Assembly (NCBI GenBank): GCA_002291855.1
Contig: DBAW01000010.1
Span: 1 to 21,405, forward strand
Reading direction: 5' to 3'
DNA from: Sphingomonas sp. UBA1000
GTDB lineage: Bacteria; Pseudomonadota; Alphaproteobacteria; Sphingomonadales; Sphingomonadaceae
Length of the DNA stretch: 21,405 bases
Position 1 is the first letter of the stretch; each line of letters begins with the position of its first letter. The notes under the pieces were generated by a model, which saw nothing but the letters and a program-made list of their open reading frames with translations, did not search any database and was not told the DNA's origin. Below are positions 14,130-21,363 of the stretch, in pieces. Both the position numbers and the translations under genes were made by a program.

Positions 14130-15439
14130 GCACCAATCCCGTCTCCCTTGCCCAGGTCCAGCCGGACGGTTTCTTCAGCCGCGGCCTGGCCGATGCCGAC
14201 CGCGAGGTGTTTGCCGGCGTCGCCGCCGAGCTGGAGCGCGAGCGTTACCAGATCGAGCTGATCGCATCGGAAAACATCGTCTCGCGCGCGGTGCTGGAAG
14301 CGCAAGGATCGGTGTTCACCAATAAATATGCCGAGGGCTATCCCGGCAAGCGCTATTATCAGGGCTGCGCCCCGTCCGACACCGTCGAGACTCTGGCCAT
14401 CGAGCGCGCCAAGCAGCTGTTCGGCTGCGGCTTTGCCAATGTGCAGCCGCATTCGGGCGCACAGGCCAATGGCGCGGTGATGCTGGCGCTAACCAAGCCC
14501 GGCGACACCATTCTGGGCATGAGCCTCGATGCCGGCGGCCATCTGACGCACGGCGCCCGCGCGGCCCAGTCGGGCAAATGGTTCAACGCCGTGCAATATG
14601 GCGTGCGGCCCGACGACCATCTGATCGATTATGACGAGGTCGAGCGGCTGGCCAAGGAACACCGGCCGACGCTGATCATCGCCGGCGGCTCGGCCTATCC
14701 GCGCATCATCGATTTCGCCCGCTTCCGCGCGATTGCCGACGAGGTCGGCGCGCATTTCCTGGTCGACATGGCGCATTTCTCGGGTCTGGTCGCGGGTGGC
14801 CACCACCCCTCGCCCTTCGGCCATGCCCATGTCGTGACCACCACGACCCACAAGACGCTGCGCGGCCCGCGCGGTGGCATGATCATGACCGATGACGAGG
14901 CGATCGCGAAGAAGATCAACTCGGCGGTGTTCCCCGGCCTGCAGGGCGGGCCGCTGATGCATGTCATCGCCGCCAAGGCGGTGGCGTTCGGCGAGGCGCT
15001 GCGCCCCGAATATCGCGACTATATCGGCGCGGTCATCGAAAATGCCCGCGCGCTCGCCGCGCGGCTGAAGGAGCGCGGGGCCGATCTGGTCGCCGGCGGC
15101 ACCGACACCCATCTGGCGCTGGTCGATCTGCGGCCGCTGGGCATCACCGGGCGCGACGCCGACGAGGCGCTGGAGCGGTCGGGCATCACCTGCAACAAGA
15201 ACGGCATCCCGTTCGATCCGCTGCCCCCGGTCAAGACCAGCGGAATCCGCGTCGGTTCGCCCGCCGGCACGACGCGCGGCTTCGGCGTTTCCGAGTTCCG
15301 GGCGATCGGCGACATGATCGCCGATGTGCTCGACGGGCTGCGCGCCAAGGGCGAGCATGGCGACCCGGCGGTCGAGGCCGATGTCCGGGCGCGGGTGCGC
15401 GCGCTGTGCGAGCGTTTCCCCATCTATCCGGGTTTTTGA
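14126..15439 (+). CDS. glyA: serine hydroxymethyltransferase
   Basis: This PLP enzyme converts serine and tetrahydrofolate to glycine and 5,10-methylene-THF, the main one-carbon source. At 437 residues it has the full bacterial length. Visible features are ELIASENIVSRAVLEAQGS (44-62), NKYAEGYPGKRYYQGC (66-81), the PLP aspartate in FLVDMAHFSGL (211-221, D214) and the Schiff-base lysine K243 in VVTTTTHKTLRGPRGG (236-251). The C-terminal folate region includes TCNKNGIPFDP and SGIRVGSPAGTTRGF. It overlaps rpiB by 4 nt and nrdR by 1 nt. Its 5,10-methylene-THF supports thymidylate synthesis, which fits well with nrdR as neighbour. Confidence 0.98.
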   Translation: MSTNPVSLAQVQPDGFFSRGLADADREVFAGVAAELERERYQIELIASENIVSRAVLEAQGSVFTNKYAEGYPGKRYYQGCAPSDTVETLAIERAKQLFGCGFANVQPHSGAQANGAVMLALTKPGDTILGMSLDAGGHLTHGARAAQSGKWFNAVQYGVRPDDHLIDYDEVERLAKEHRPTLIIAGGSAYPRIIDFARFRAIADEVGAHFLVDMAHFSGLVAGGHHPSPFGHAHVVTTTTHKTLRGPRGGMIMTDDEAIAKKINSAVFPGLQGGPLMHVIAAKAVAFGEALRPEYRDYIGAVIENARALAARLKERGADLVAGGTDTHLALVDLRPLGITGRDADEALERSGITCNKNGIPFDPLPPVKTSGIRVGSPAGTTRGFGVSEFRAIGDMIADVLDGLRAKGEHGDPAVEADVRARVRALCERFPIYPGF

Positions 15440-15903
15440 TGCGCTGCCCCTATTGCGGTCATGATGCGAGCCAGGTGAAGGACAGCCGCCCCAGCGAGGA
15501 TGGGGCGGCGATCCGCCGCCGCCGCCAGTGCGAAGGCTGTGGCGCGCGCTTCACCACGTTCGAGCGCATCCAGCTGCGCGAGCTGACGGTGGTGAAAAGC
15601 GAGGACCGGCGCGAGCCGTTCGACCGCGACAAGCTGGCGCGGTCGATCGCGATTGCGTGCCGCAAACGCCCGATCGAGACGGTCAGGATCGAACGGCTGG
15701 TGTCCGGCATCCAGCGCCAGCTTGAAACCAGCGGCGAGACCGAAGTGCCAGCCAGCCTTATCGGCGCGCTGGTGATGGACGGGCTGCGCGGGCTGGACAG
15801 TGTCGCCTATATTCGTTTTGCCAGTGTTTACAAAGACTTCTCAGAAGCGCGCGACTTTCGCGAGTTTGCCGGCGCGGTGATCGAAGCGGGCGGCGCGGAA
15901 TGA
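15439..15903 (+). CDS. nrdR: transcriptional repressor NrdR
   Basis: NrdR represses ribonucleotide reductase genes according to bound ATP/dATP. I choose ATG 15439 (MRCPYCGHDASQVKDSR), which overlaps the glyA stop as TGATG. An ATG at 15406 lies inside glyA and adds non-family residues. The 154 residues contain the zinc ribbon with cysteines C3, C6, C31 and C34 (CPYC, CEGC). The spacer is DSRPSEDGAAIRRRRQ, and the ATP-cone runs from about 46-136 (VVKSEDRREPFDRDKLARSI to YIRFASVYKDF). Its stop overlaps trmJ by 4 nt. Pairing with glyA is widespread in alphaproteobacteria. Confidence 0.98.
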   Translation: MRCPYCGHDASQVKDSRPSEDGAAIRRRRQCEGCGARFTTFERIQLRELTVVKSEDRREPFDRDKLARSIAIACRKRPIETVRIERLVSGIQRQLETSGETEVPASLIGALVMDGLRGLDSVAYIRFASVYKDFSEARDFREFAGAVIEAGGAE

Positions 15904-16628
15904 GCCGGCCCGTCATCGTGCTCGTCCGGCCGCAGCTGGGCGAAAATATCGGCGCGGTTGCGCGCGCGATGCTGAACTTCGGCCTGACCGAGCTGCGGCT
16001 GGTCGAACCGCGCGACGGCTGGCCCAATCCCGCTGCCGGGCCATCGGCATCGGGCGCGGACCGGGTGCTCGACGAGGCGCAGCTGTTCGCCTCCACCGCC
16101 GAGGCGGTTGCCGACTGTGCCCATGTCTATGCGACGACGATGATCCGGCGCGGCATGGCCAAGCCGGTCGTCACGCCGGAACAGGCGAGCGGCGAGATCC
16201 GCACCCGCCCCGGCCGGTCGGCGCTGCTGTTCGGGCCGGAACGCTCGGGGCTGGACAAGGATGATATCGCGCTCGCCCGCGCGGTGCTGACGATCCCGAT
16301 CAACCCCGATTTCGGTTCGCTGAACCTTGCCCAGTCGGTCGCGGTGATCGCCTATGAATGGTCGAAGCAGGATGCGCTCGCCATGCCGACGCTGCTCGAC
16401 CTCGCCCCGCCCGCCCCGCAGGCGGAGCTGGAAGGGCTGATCGCCCATGTCGAACAGGTGCTGGAACCCGCCGGCTATTTCTTCCCCGAAAACCGCATCA
16501 ACGCGACCCGGCGCAGCCTGAGGGCGCTGCTGACCAAACCCGGCTGGTCGTCGGCCGAAGTGCAGATGATGCGCGGCATTTTCTCGGCGGTTCAGCCGCG
16601 CGTGCGGTCGAAAACCTCGAACTCATAG
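15900..16628 (+). CDS. trmJ: SpoU/TrmJ-type RNA 2'-O-methyltransferase
   Basis: This 242-residue protein is of the SPOUT knot family, which 2'-O-methylates RNA; TrmJ modifies position 32 of tRNAs. Motif 1 is LGENIGAVARAMLNFGL, with the catalytic-type Asn and Arg. Motif 2 is ALLFGPERSGL, and motif 3 is NPDFGSLNLAQSVAVIAYE. These lie in the first 160 residues. The C-terminal helical extension (about 170-242, including ENRINATRRSLRALL) is the TrmJ type and matches E. coli TrmJ in length (246). The start ATG overlaps the nrdR stop (ATGA). Its last 37 bp overlap the end of the convergent chorismate mutase-like gene. Confidence 0.9.
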   Translation: MSRPVIVLVRPQLGENIGAVARAMLNFGLTELRLVEPRDGWPNPAAGPSASGADRVLDEAQLFASTAEAVADCAHVYATTMIRRGMAKPVVTPEQASGEIRTRPGRSALLFGPERSGLDKDDIALARAVLTIPINPDFGSLNLAQSVAVIAYEWSKQDALAMPTLLDLAPPAPQAELEGLIAHVEQVLEPAGYFFPENRINATRRSLRALLTKPGWSSAEVQMMRGIFSAVQPRVRSKTSNS

Positions 16629-16942
16629 GCGATCGACGCTTCGACGAGCTGCTCCCAGAGCCGGGCGATCAGATCGGTGCTCAGGCCATGCCGTGCGGCA
16701 TGGTCGGATACGTTCGCGATCACCTGCGCCTTGCGGGCTTCGTCGCGAACATGCTCGCGGCCGGGCTTGATCCGTGCCGCCGCAGTCATGAAACCGAACC
16801 TGACCGCCAGCAACTCCACCAGCGCGCGGTCGATCGCATCGACGCCCAGGCGCACCTGCGCCATATCCTCGCACGCCGCCGGATGCCGCAGCCCGGCAAG
16901 CGCGGCATCGATCGGCATTGGATGATCTATCGGATTGCTCAT
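16592..16942 (-). CDS. chorismate mutase / isochorismate pyruvate lyase-like protein (AroQ class)
   Basis: From ATG 16942 (GGAA 7-10 nt upstream; the codon before it is a TTG that could also start) the protein has 116 residues, all helical, the size of single-domain AroQ enzymes plus about 25 N-terminal residues. The core VRLGVDAIDRALVELLAVRF and then GFMTAAARIK lines up with PchB (IREAIDRIDLDIVQALGRRM, YVKAASRFK). R31, R48 and K59 stand at the substrate-binding Arg/Arg/Lys positions. In the last helix, SIAYEFEVFDRTRG, E107 occupies the place of PchB Gln90. AroQ mutases convert chorismate to prephenate for Phe/Tyr; PchB makes salicylate. No salicylate or siderophore genes lie nearby, so mutase activity is the safer reading. 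The 3' end overlaps trmJ on the opposite strand by 37 bp. Confidence 0.85.
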   Translation of the reverse strand: MSNPIDHPMPIDAALAGLRHPAACEDMAQVRLGVDAIDRALVELLAVRFGFMTAAARIKPGREHVRDEARKAQVIANVSDHAARHGLSTDLIARLWEQLVEASIAYEFEVFDRTRG

Positions 16943-16997
16943 CAACGATTTCCATATATCATGGCGGCCCGTCGCTCACAGTCGCCAAGGACGAAAT

Positions 16998-17270
16998 ATG
17001 CGTGCCTCCCTTGCATGTCTGCTGCTTGCCGTCACCCTGCCTTATGCGGTGACCGCGCAGGCTTTCGAACCGAAAGGTGCCACCCCCGCCGACGCCAAGG
17101 CGGCGGAAGACAAGCTCATCTGCCGCCGGGAAGTGCCGGTCGGCTCGCTGGTCGCCTCGCGCAAGATGTGCCTGACCAAGGCGCAATGGGCCGAGCGGGA
17201 GCGCGTCGGCAACGACGTCGCCCGGCAGATGATCTATGACAATCAGGGCCGCCCGTCCGGGAGCAATTGA
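16998..17270 (+). CDS. small exported protein with a conserved-looking Cys/Arg core, function unknown
   Basis: ATG 16998 with AAGGAC upstream gives 90 residues. The frame runs on upstream to 16935, but the signal peptide starts here. The signal peptide is about 1-24 (MRASLACLLLAVTLPYAVTA, then QA). The mature part is acidic then basic: DAKAAEDKLICRREVPVGSL, VASRKMCLTKAQWAERERVG, and a tail ending NQGRPSGSN. It contains two cysteines, 21 residues apart, one each side of a Gly-Ser turn; they may form a disulfide. I recognise it only as a type of short periplasmic protein seen in sphingomonads, without known function. It is divergent from the chorismate mutase-like gene (55-bp gap), so it likely has its own promoter. 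Confidence 0.72.
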   Translation: MRASLACLLLAVTLPYAVTAQAFEPKGATPADAKAAEDKLICRREVPVGSLVASRKMCLTKAQWAERERVGNDVARQMIYDNQGRPSGSN

Positions 17271-17318
17271 TCCGGCAACAGGGTGGCAGGGGGCGGGTTC
17301 GCCAAACCGCGACCATGC

Positions 17319-17346
17319 TTGACTGCACCTGCACACAGGGCTAAGC
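17319..17346 (+). promoter_or_regulatory. rpsD: candidate rpsD promoter
   Basis: TTGACT at 17319-17324 is a good -35. GCTAAG at 17340-17345 (or CTAAGC, shifted by one) stands where a -10 is expected, with a 15-16 nt spacer. The same arrangement precedes ahcY. This would leave a leader of about 110 nt before rpsD. Confidence 0.4.
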
Positions 17347-17396
17347 GCCCGCCTTCGCGATTTGGCCCCGCATTCCGGTGAAGCGGTGGCCCTGCC

Positions 17397-17414
17397 CCCG
17401 GCCTTATGGCCGGG
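17397..17414 (+). other. hairpin in the rpsD 5' leader
   Basis: CCCGGCC (17397-17403), loop TTAT, GGCCGGG (17408-17414) make a perfect 7-bp stem with a tetraloop, about 48 nt before the rpsD start. It has no U tract, so it is not a terminator. S4 represses its own messages in other bacteria through structured leaders; a similar role here is a guess. Confidence 0.5.
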
Positions 17415-17462
17415 CCAGCAGGCGGAACCGGAACCAACGTTGTCGCAGATTGGAGATATCAG

Positions 17463-18077
17463 ATGTCGAAGCGCCATAGCGCCAAGCACAAGCTCGACCG
17501 CCGGATGGGCGAAAACATCTGGGGGCGTCCCAAGTCCCCGGTGAACAAGCGCGAATATGGCCCCGGCCAGCACGGCCAGCGCCGCAAGGGCAAGATGTCG
17601 GATTACGGCCTGCAGCTGCGCGCCAAGCAGAAGCTGAAGGGCTATTACGGCGATGTGACCGAAAAGCAGTTCAAAAAGGCCTATGAGGAAGCGTCGCGCA
17701 TGAAGGGCGACACCTCGCAGAACCTGATCGGCCTGCTCGAACAGCGCCTCGACATGATCGTCTATCGCGCCAAGTTCGCGCCGACCGTGTGGTCGGCCCG
17801 CCAGCTGGTCAGCCACGGCCATGTCCGTGTCAATGGCGTCAAGTGCAACATCGCGTCGCGCCGCGTGCGTCCGGGCGACATCGTCTCGCTGGGTGAAAAG
17901 GCCAAGCAGATGACGCTGGTGATGGAAGCGCAGAGCCTCGCCGAGCGCGAAATCCCCGATTACGTCGCGCCCGACGGCAACGACAAGATCACCTTCACCC
18001 GCGTGCCGACGCTCGACGAAGTGCCCTATCCGGTGAAGATGGAACCGAATCTGGTGGTCGAATTCTACAGCCGCTAA
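17463..18077 (+). CDS. rpsD: 30S ribosomal protein S4
   Basis: S4 is a primary 16S rRNA-binding protein that starts assembly of the small-subunit body. ATG 17463 has GGAG 7 nt upstream and gives 204 residues beginning MSKRHSAKHKLDRRMGENIW, the alphaproteobacterial form without the zinc-binding cysteines of some S4 types. The N-terminal S4 domain includes SPVNKREYGPGQHGQ and QLRAKQKLKGYYGD. The S4 RNA-binding fold lies at about 96-160 (LDMIVYRAKFAPTVWSARQL, VSHGHVRVNGVKCNIASRRV). The C-terminus VVEFYSR is family-typical. The longer frame from 17406 is untranslated leader. As in other alphaproteobacteria it stands alone, outside the S13-S11-alpha operon. A strong bidirectional terminator follows. 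Confidence 0.99.
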   Translation: MSKRHSAKHKLDRRMGENIWGRPKSPVNKREYGPGQHGQRRKGKMSDYGLQLRAKQKLKGYYGDVTEKQFKKAYEEASRMKGDTSQNLIGLLEQRLDMIVYRAKFAPTVWSARQLVSHGHVRVNGVKCNIASRRVRPGDIVSLGEKAKQMTLVMEAQSLAEREIPDYVAPDGNDKITFTRVPTLDEVPYPVKMEPNLVVEFYSR

Positions 18078-18099
18078 TCCGGCCTGTTCGATCCGAACG

Positions 18100-18133
18100 A
18101 AAAAGGGCGGTCCGTGCGGGCCGCCCTTTTTTT
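18100..18133. terminator. bidirectional intrinsic terminator between rpsD and the S9 peptidase gene
   Basis: AAAAAGGGCGGTCC pairs with GGGCCGCCCTTTTT (one G-T wobble) around a short loop. T7 follows on the plus strand and T5 on the minus strand. It serves rpsD from the left and the convergent peptidase gene from the right. Confidence 0.9.
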
Positions 18134-18160
18134 ATGTGCCGGGCTTTTGGGGCGGCCGGA

Positions 18161-20203
18161 TCAGCCTGCCGGCTTGTCCGCAAACGCCGCGCGGATAAAC
18201 GCCTCGCTGCGCGTCAGCATGTCGGCCCGGGCCGTCCCGTCCCTCAGGCTGTGGGCAAGCCCCGGATAGATGTGCAGTTCGGCCGGCCGGCCCTTGTCCT
18301 TCAGCGCATCGGCCATCATCCGCGACTGGACGACATCGACATTCTGATCGAGCGTCCCGTGGAAAAGCTGCACCGGCACGGTGATCGCCCCGGCATTGCG
18401 ATAGGGCGATCCCTGTTCGACCTGCGGCCCGGATCCGATTTCGAACCGCGCCAGCCGCGCCGCAGTCGAGCGCGCATATTGCGCCTTGAGCGTCGCGAAA
18501 TCGGTGACCGGCGCGACCGCGACAATCGCCTTGAACAGCCCGGGGGCGATCACGCCCGACTGGAGCGCCGCATAGCCGCCATAGGACCAGCCGAAGATCG
18601 CCAGCCGGCCGGGATCGGCAATCCCCTCGGCCACCAGCCAGCGGCCGCTGTCGACCACATCGCCGATCGCGATGCGCCATGATTTGAAGCCGTTCTCGCG
18701 CAGCCAGGCTTCGCCATAGCCGGCCGAGCCGCGATAATTGGGCTGGAGCACGGCAAAGCCCTGATGCGCGAAATATTGCGCCAGCCAGTCAAAGCCCCAT
18801 TCATCGCGCGCGCTCGGCCCGCCATGCGGCATGACCAGAGCGGGCAAGCCCTTGCCGGTCGACCCCGGCGGCAGCGTCAGATAGGCGGGCACCTGCGTCC
18901 CGTCCCCCGCCTTGACGAAGACATGGCGCACATTGGCCAGCGTCTTGTCGGCCAGCCCCGGATAGAGCCGGAGCAGCGGCCGCAGCTGTTTGGAGCTGCG
19001 GTCGAGCAGGAACAGCGTGCCGGGATCGACATCCGATGCGGCCGAGACCAGCAGCCGCTGTTCATCGTCGCTCGCCCCGGCAAAGCCGATGGCCGGGGTG
19101 CCGGGCAGCGCGCGCGACAGGGATTCACGCAGCCGCGCAAGCCCGGCGTCGAAATAATGCGCCCGCGTCGCGTCGGTGGTGTAGCCGACACCGACCACGC
19201 GGCGCTTGCGCCCGATGCGGATCAGATCCCCGACATCGACCGCGGGATGCGCGAACACCAGCTCCTCACGGTCCGATCCGTCGAGCGCGTGGGCGAAAAG
19301 CGCCAGCCGCCCGTGATGACGCCGATAGCCATAGGCCCGATCAAGATCGGGATCGACGGCGAACGGGTTGAACCCGTCACCGGTGCGGCTGTCATAGTCG
19401 CCGAGCGATCGCCAGTCGCCCCCGGTCTTCAGCCGGTAACGATAATTGGTGATGCCGGTGGCGACATAATCACCGGTGAATTGGGTCGATCCGATGATGC
19501 GCAGCTGACCGAGGCCGTCGGTGATGAACTCGCCAATCTCGACGGTCGCCGGGGTGGTCGCGCGCGACCTGAGCGTCCGGGTATCGACCAGATCAAGGCT
19601 GTAGCCCTCGGCGGTCCGCCGGACCAGCGTGCGCGGGTCGGCATCCGGCACGTGCCAGCGCGACATCAGCACCGCACCGTCGGTGCCGGGCGCGAAATCG
19701 ACCAGCTGGCCACCAAAGCCGCTGACATAGGCGGCATTGCCCGACGGACGTTCGGAAATGACCTTGAGATTGCCGCCATCGGCATCGAGCGCGATCCAGC
19801 GTGTCGCGCCGAGCACATAGCCCGAATATTCGCCAAGCGCACCGATCCGGCAGGCAAGCCGTGTCGCCGCCACCCAATGACAGCGTTCGATCCATTCCGG
19901 CTTCCCGGTTGTCGAAATCACCGGGGCCGGCGTGGCCGCCCCGGCGAGATCGACGACGAACAGGATGTTGCCGCCGCCCGCACGCGGGGCGAGATAGGAC
20001 AGGCGTTGCCCGTCGGGCGACAGATCAGCGGCGGTATAGGCAGGCAGCGCGCCGAACGCCTCGGCCGGTGTCGGTGCCGCGCCATTCGCGGCCGATGGGG
20101 CCATCAGTCCCGCCACCAACGGCAACAATATGGCCGTCGCGGTCGCCCTGCCGACAGGCCGGCTGCAGTTTATCCTGGTCAACACGCGCCCCCTCTGGCC
20201 CAT
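18161..20203 (-). CDS. exported S9 family peptidase (prolyl oligopeptidase / acylaminoacyl-peptidase type)
   Basis: This serine peptidase has up to 680 residues. An N-terminal signal peptide (ATATAILLPLVAGLMAPSAANG, about 20-41) precedes a beta-propeller domain (about 45-425, with LSPDGQRLSYLAP repeats). An alpha/beta-hydrolase domain follows (about 430-680). The nucleophile is S540 in FGWSYGGYAAL, the acid D619 in FHGTLDQNVDV and the histidine H651 in YPGLAHSL. The oxyanion region is MPHGGPSARDEWGFDW. The start is uncertain. ATG 20203 gives a long basic leader. A GTG at residue 7 or a TTG at residue 8 lies just after AGGGGG and may be the true start; the TTG has the better spacing. Such enzymes cut short peptides in the periplasm or outside. 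The gene is divergent from aguA and ends at the shared terminator. Confidence 0.93.
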   Translation of the reverse strand: MGQRGRVLTRINCSRPVGRATATAILLPLVAGLMAPSAANGAAPTPAEAFGALPAYTAADLSPDGQRLSYLAPRAGGGNILFVVDLAGAATPAPVISTTGKPEWIERCHWVAATRLACRIGALGEYSGYVLGATRWIALDADGGNLKVISERPSGNAAYVSGFGGQLVDFAPGTDGAVLMSRWHVPDADPRTLVRRTAEGYSLDLVDTRTLRSRATTPATVEIGEFITDGLGQLRIIGSTQFTGDYVATGITNYRYRLKTGGDWRSLGDYDSRTGDGFNPFAVDPDLDRAYGYRRHHGRLALFAHALDGSDREELVFAHPAVDVGDLIRIGRKRRVVGVGYTTDATRAHYFDAGLARLRESLSRALPGTPAIGFAGASDDEQRLLVSAASDVDPGTLFLLDRSSKQLRPLLRLYPGLADKTLANVRHVFVKAGDGTQVPAYLTLPPGSTGKGLPALVMPHGGPSARDEWGFDWLAQYFAHQGFAVLQPNYRGSAGYGEAWLRENGFKSWRIAIGDVVDSGRWLVAEGIADPGRLAIFGWSYGGYAALQSGVIAPGLFKAIVAVAPVTDFATLKAQYARSTAARLARFEIGSGPQVEQGSPYRNAGAITVPVQLFHGTLDQNVDVVQSRMMADALKDKGRPAELHIYPGLAHSLRDGTARADMLTRSEAFIRAAFADKPAG

Positions 20204-20373
20204 ACGGATGTCCCGCGCCGGAGCGCTGCACGCAGCCCCCCGGCGCGCGGGACTTTCCCGCCTTCCCCCTCACGCCCGACCACCCTATATCGGCGCGACG
20301 TCCGCGCCCAAGGGCGGACCGCATCCATTCCGGTTTAATCTGCCGGTTCAACAGCTTGATGGACAAGATAACG

Positions 20374-21363
20374 ATGCCGCCTTTCCGCCAGCCACCCGAA
20401 TGGGCCCCGCACGACTGGGTGTGGATCGGCTTTCCGAGCGATCCCGAGCTGTGGCTGGAGGATCTGGCCCCCGCCCAGGCCGAGGTCGCGGCCTTTGCCG
20501 CGGCCGTGGCAGCCGATGGCGCGGGCGAGCGGGTGCTGCTGGTCGCGGCCGATGACGATGCGGCGGCCGCTGCGCGCGCGCTGGCGGTGCCGGGGGTCGA
20601 GGTGATGGTCGCCCCGTTCGGCGATATCTGGCTGCGCGACACCGGCCCGGTGATCGTCTCCGCCGCCGCTGGCGCGCGCGCCGGCCGGGGCTTCCGCTTC
20701 AATGGCTGGGGCGGGAAATATGATCTGCCCGGCGATGACGATCTCGCCGGGCGGCTGGCGGATGCCGCGGGCCTTGCCTTCACCGCCGCCGATTATGTGC
20801 TGGAAGGCGGCGCGATCGACACCGACGGCACCGGGCTGGCGGTCACGACCGAGCAATGCCTGCTCAACCCCAATCGCAACCCGGCGCTGTCGCGCGCCGA
20901 CATCGAAGCGCGGCTGGCGGCCGATCTGGGGCTGACCCGCATCCTGTGGCTGGGCGACGGGCTGATCAACGACCATACCGACGGGCATGTCGACAATCTG
21001 GCGCGCTTTGTCGGGCCGGGCCGGCTCGCCATTCCCGAGCCGGCGGGCGAGGATGATCCCAATGCCGCGATCTACCGCGACGCGGCGGCGCGCGCCCGCG
21101 CCTTCGGGCTGGAGGTGGTTCCCGTCCCCTCGCCGGGCCGGGTGGAGCGCGACGGCGATATCGTGCCGGCCAGCTATATGAACTTCTATATCGGCAATGC
21201 CGCGGTCGTCGTGCCGCTCTATGGCGCGGCAAATGACGATGCCGCCATTGCCGCATTCGCCCGCATCTTTCCCGACCGCCGCGTCGTCGGCCAGCGCGCC
21301 GATCATGTGCTGACCGGCGGCGGCAGCCTTCATTGCATCAGCCAGCAGGTGCCCCTGTCATGA
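20374..21363 (+). CDS. aguA: agmatine deiminase
   Basis: The enzyme hydrolyses agmatine to N-carbamoylputrescine and ammonia. From ATG 20374 it has 329 residues starting MPPFRQPPEWAPHDWVWIGF. An in-frame ATG at 20359 would add five, but GGACAAG lies between them as a likely Shine-Dalgarno for the later one. Marks of the peptidylarginine-deiminase-like fold are GDIWLRDTGP (83-92, D89), FNGWGGKYD (109-117), VLEGGAID (142-149) and NDHTDGHVDNLARF (199-212, with the catalytic His). The nucleophile C321 is in GGGSLHCISQQVP at the very end. It overlaps the next gene by 4 nt (ATGA). The pair forms the putrescine branch that starts from arginine. A much longer frame upstream is antisense to the S9 gene and not coding. 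Confidence 0.95.
   Translation: MPPFRQPPEWAPHDWVWIGFPSDPELWLEDLAPAQAEVAAFAAAVAADGAGERVLLVAADDDAAAAARALAVPGVEVMVAPFGDIWLRDTGPVIVSAAAGARAGRGFRFNGWGGKYDLPGDDDLAGRLADAAGLAFTAADYVLEGGAIDTDGTGLAVTTEQCLLNPNRNPALSRADIEARLAADLGLTRILWLGDGLINDHTDGHVDNLARFVGPGRLAIPEPAGEDDPNAAIYRDAAARARAFGLEVVPVPSPGRVERDGDIVPASYMNFYIGNAAVVVPLYGAANDDAAIAAFARIFPDRRVVGQRADHVLTGGGSLHCISQQVPLS

Noticed and set aside
18764..20338. 524-codon open frame on the plus strand
   Set aside because: Antisense to the S9 peptidase; no recognisable domain.
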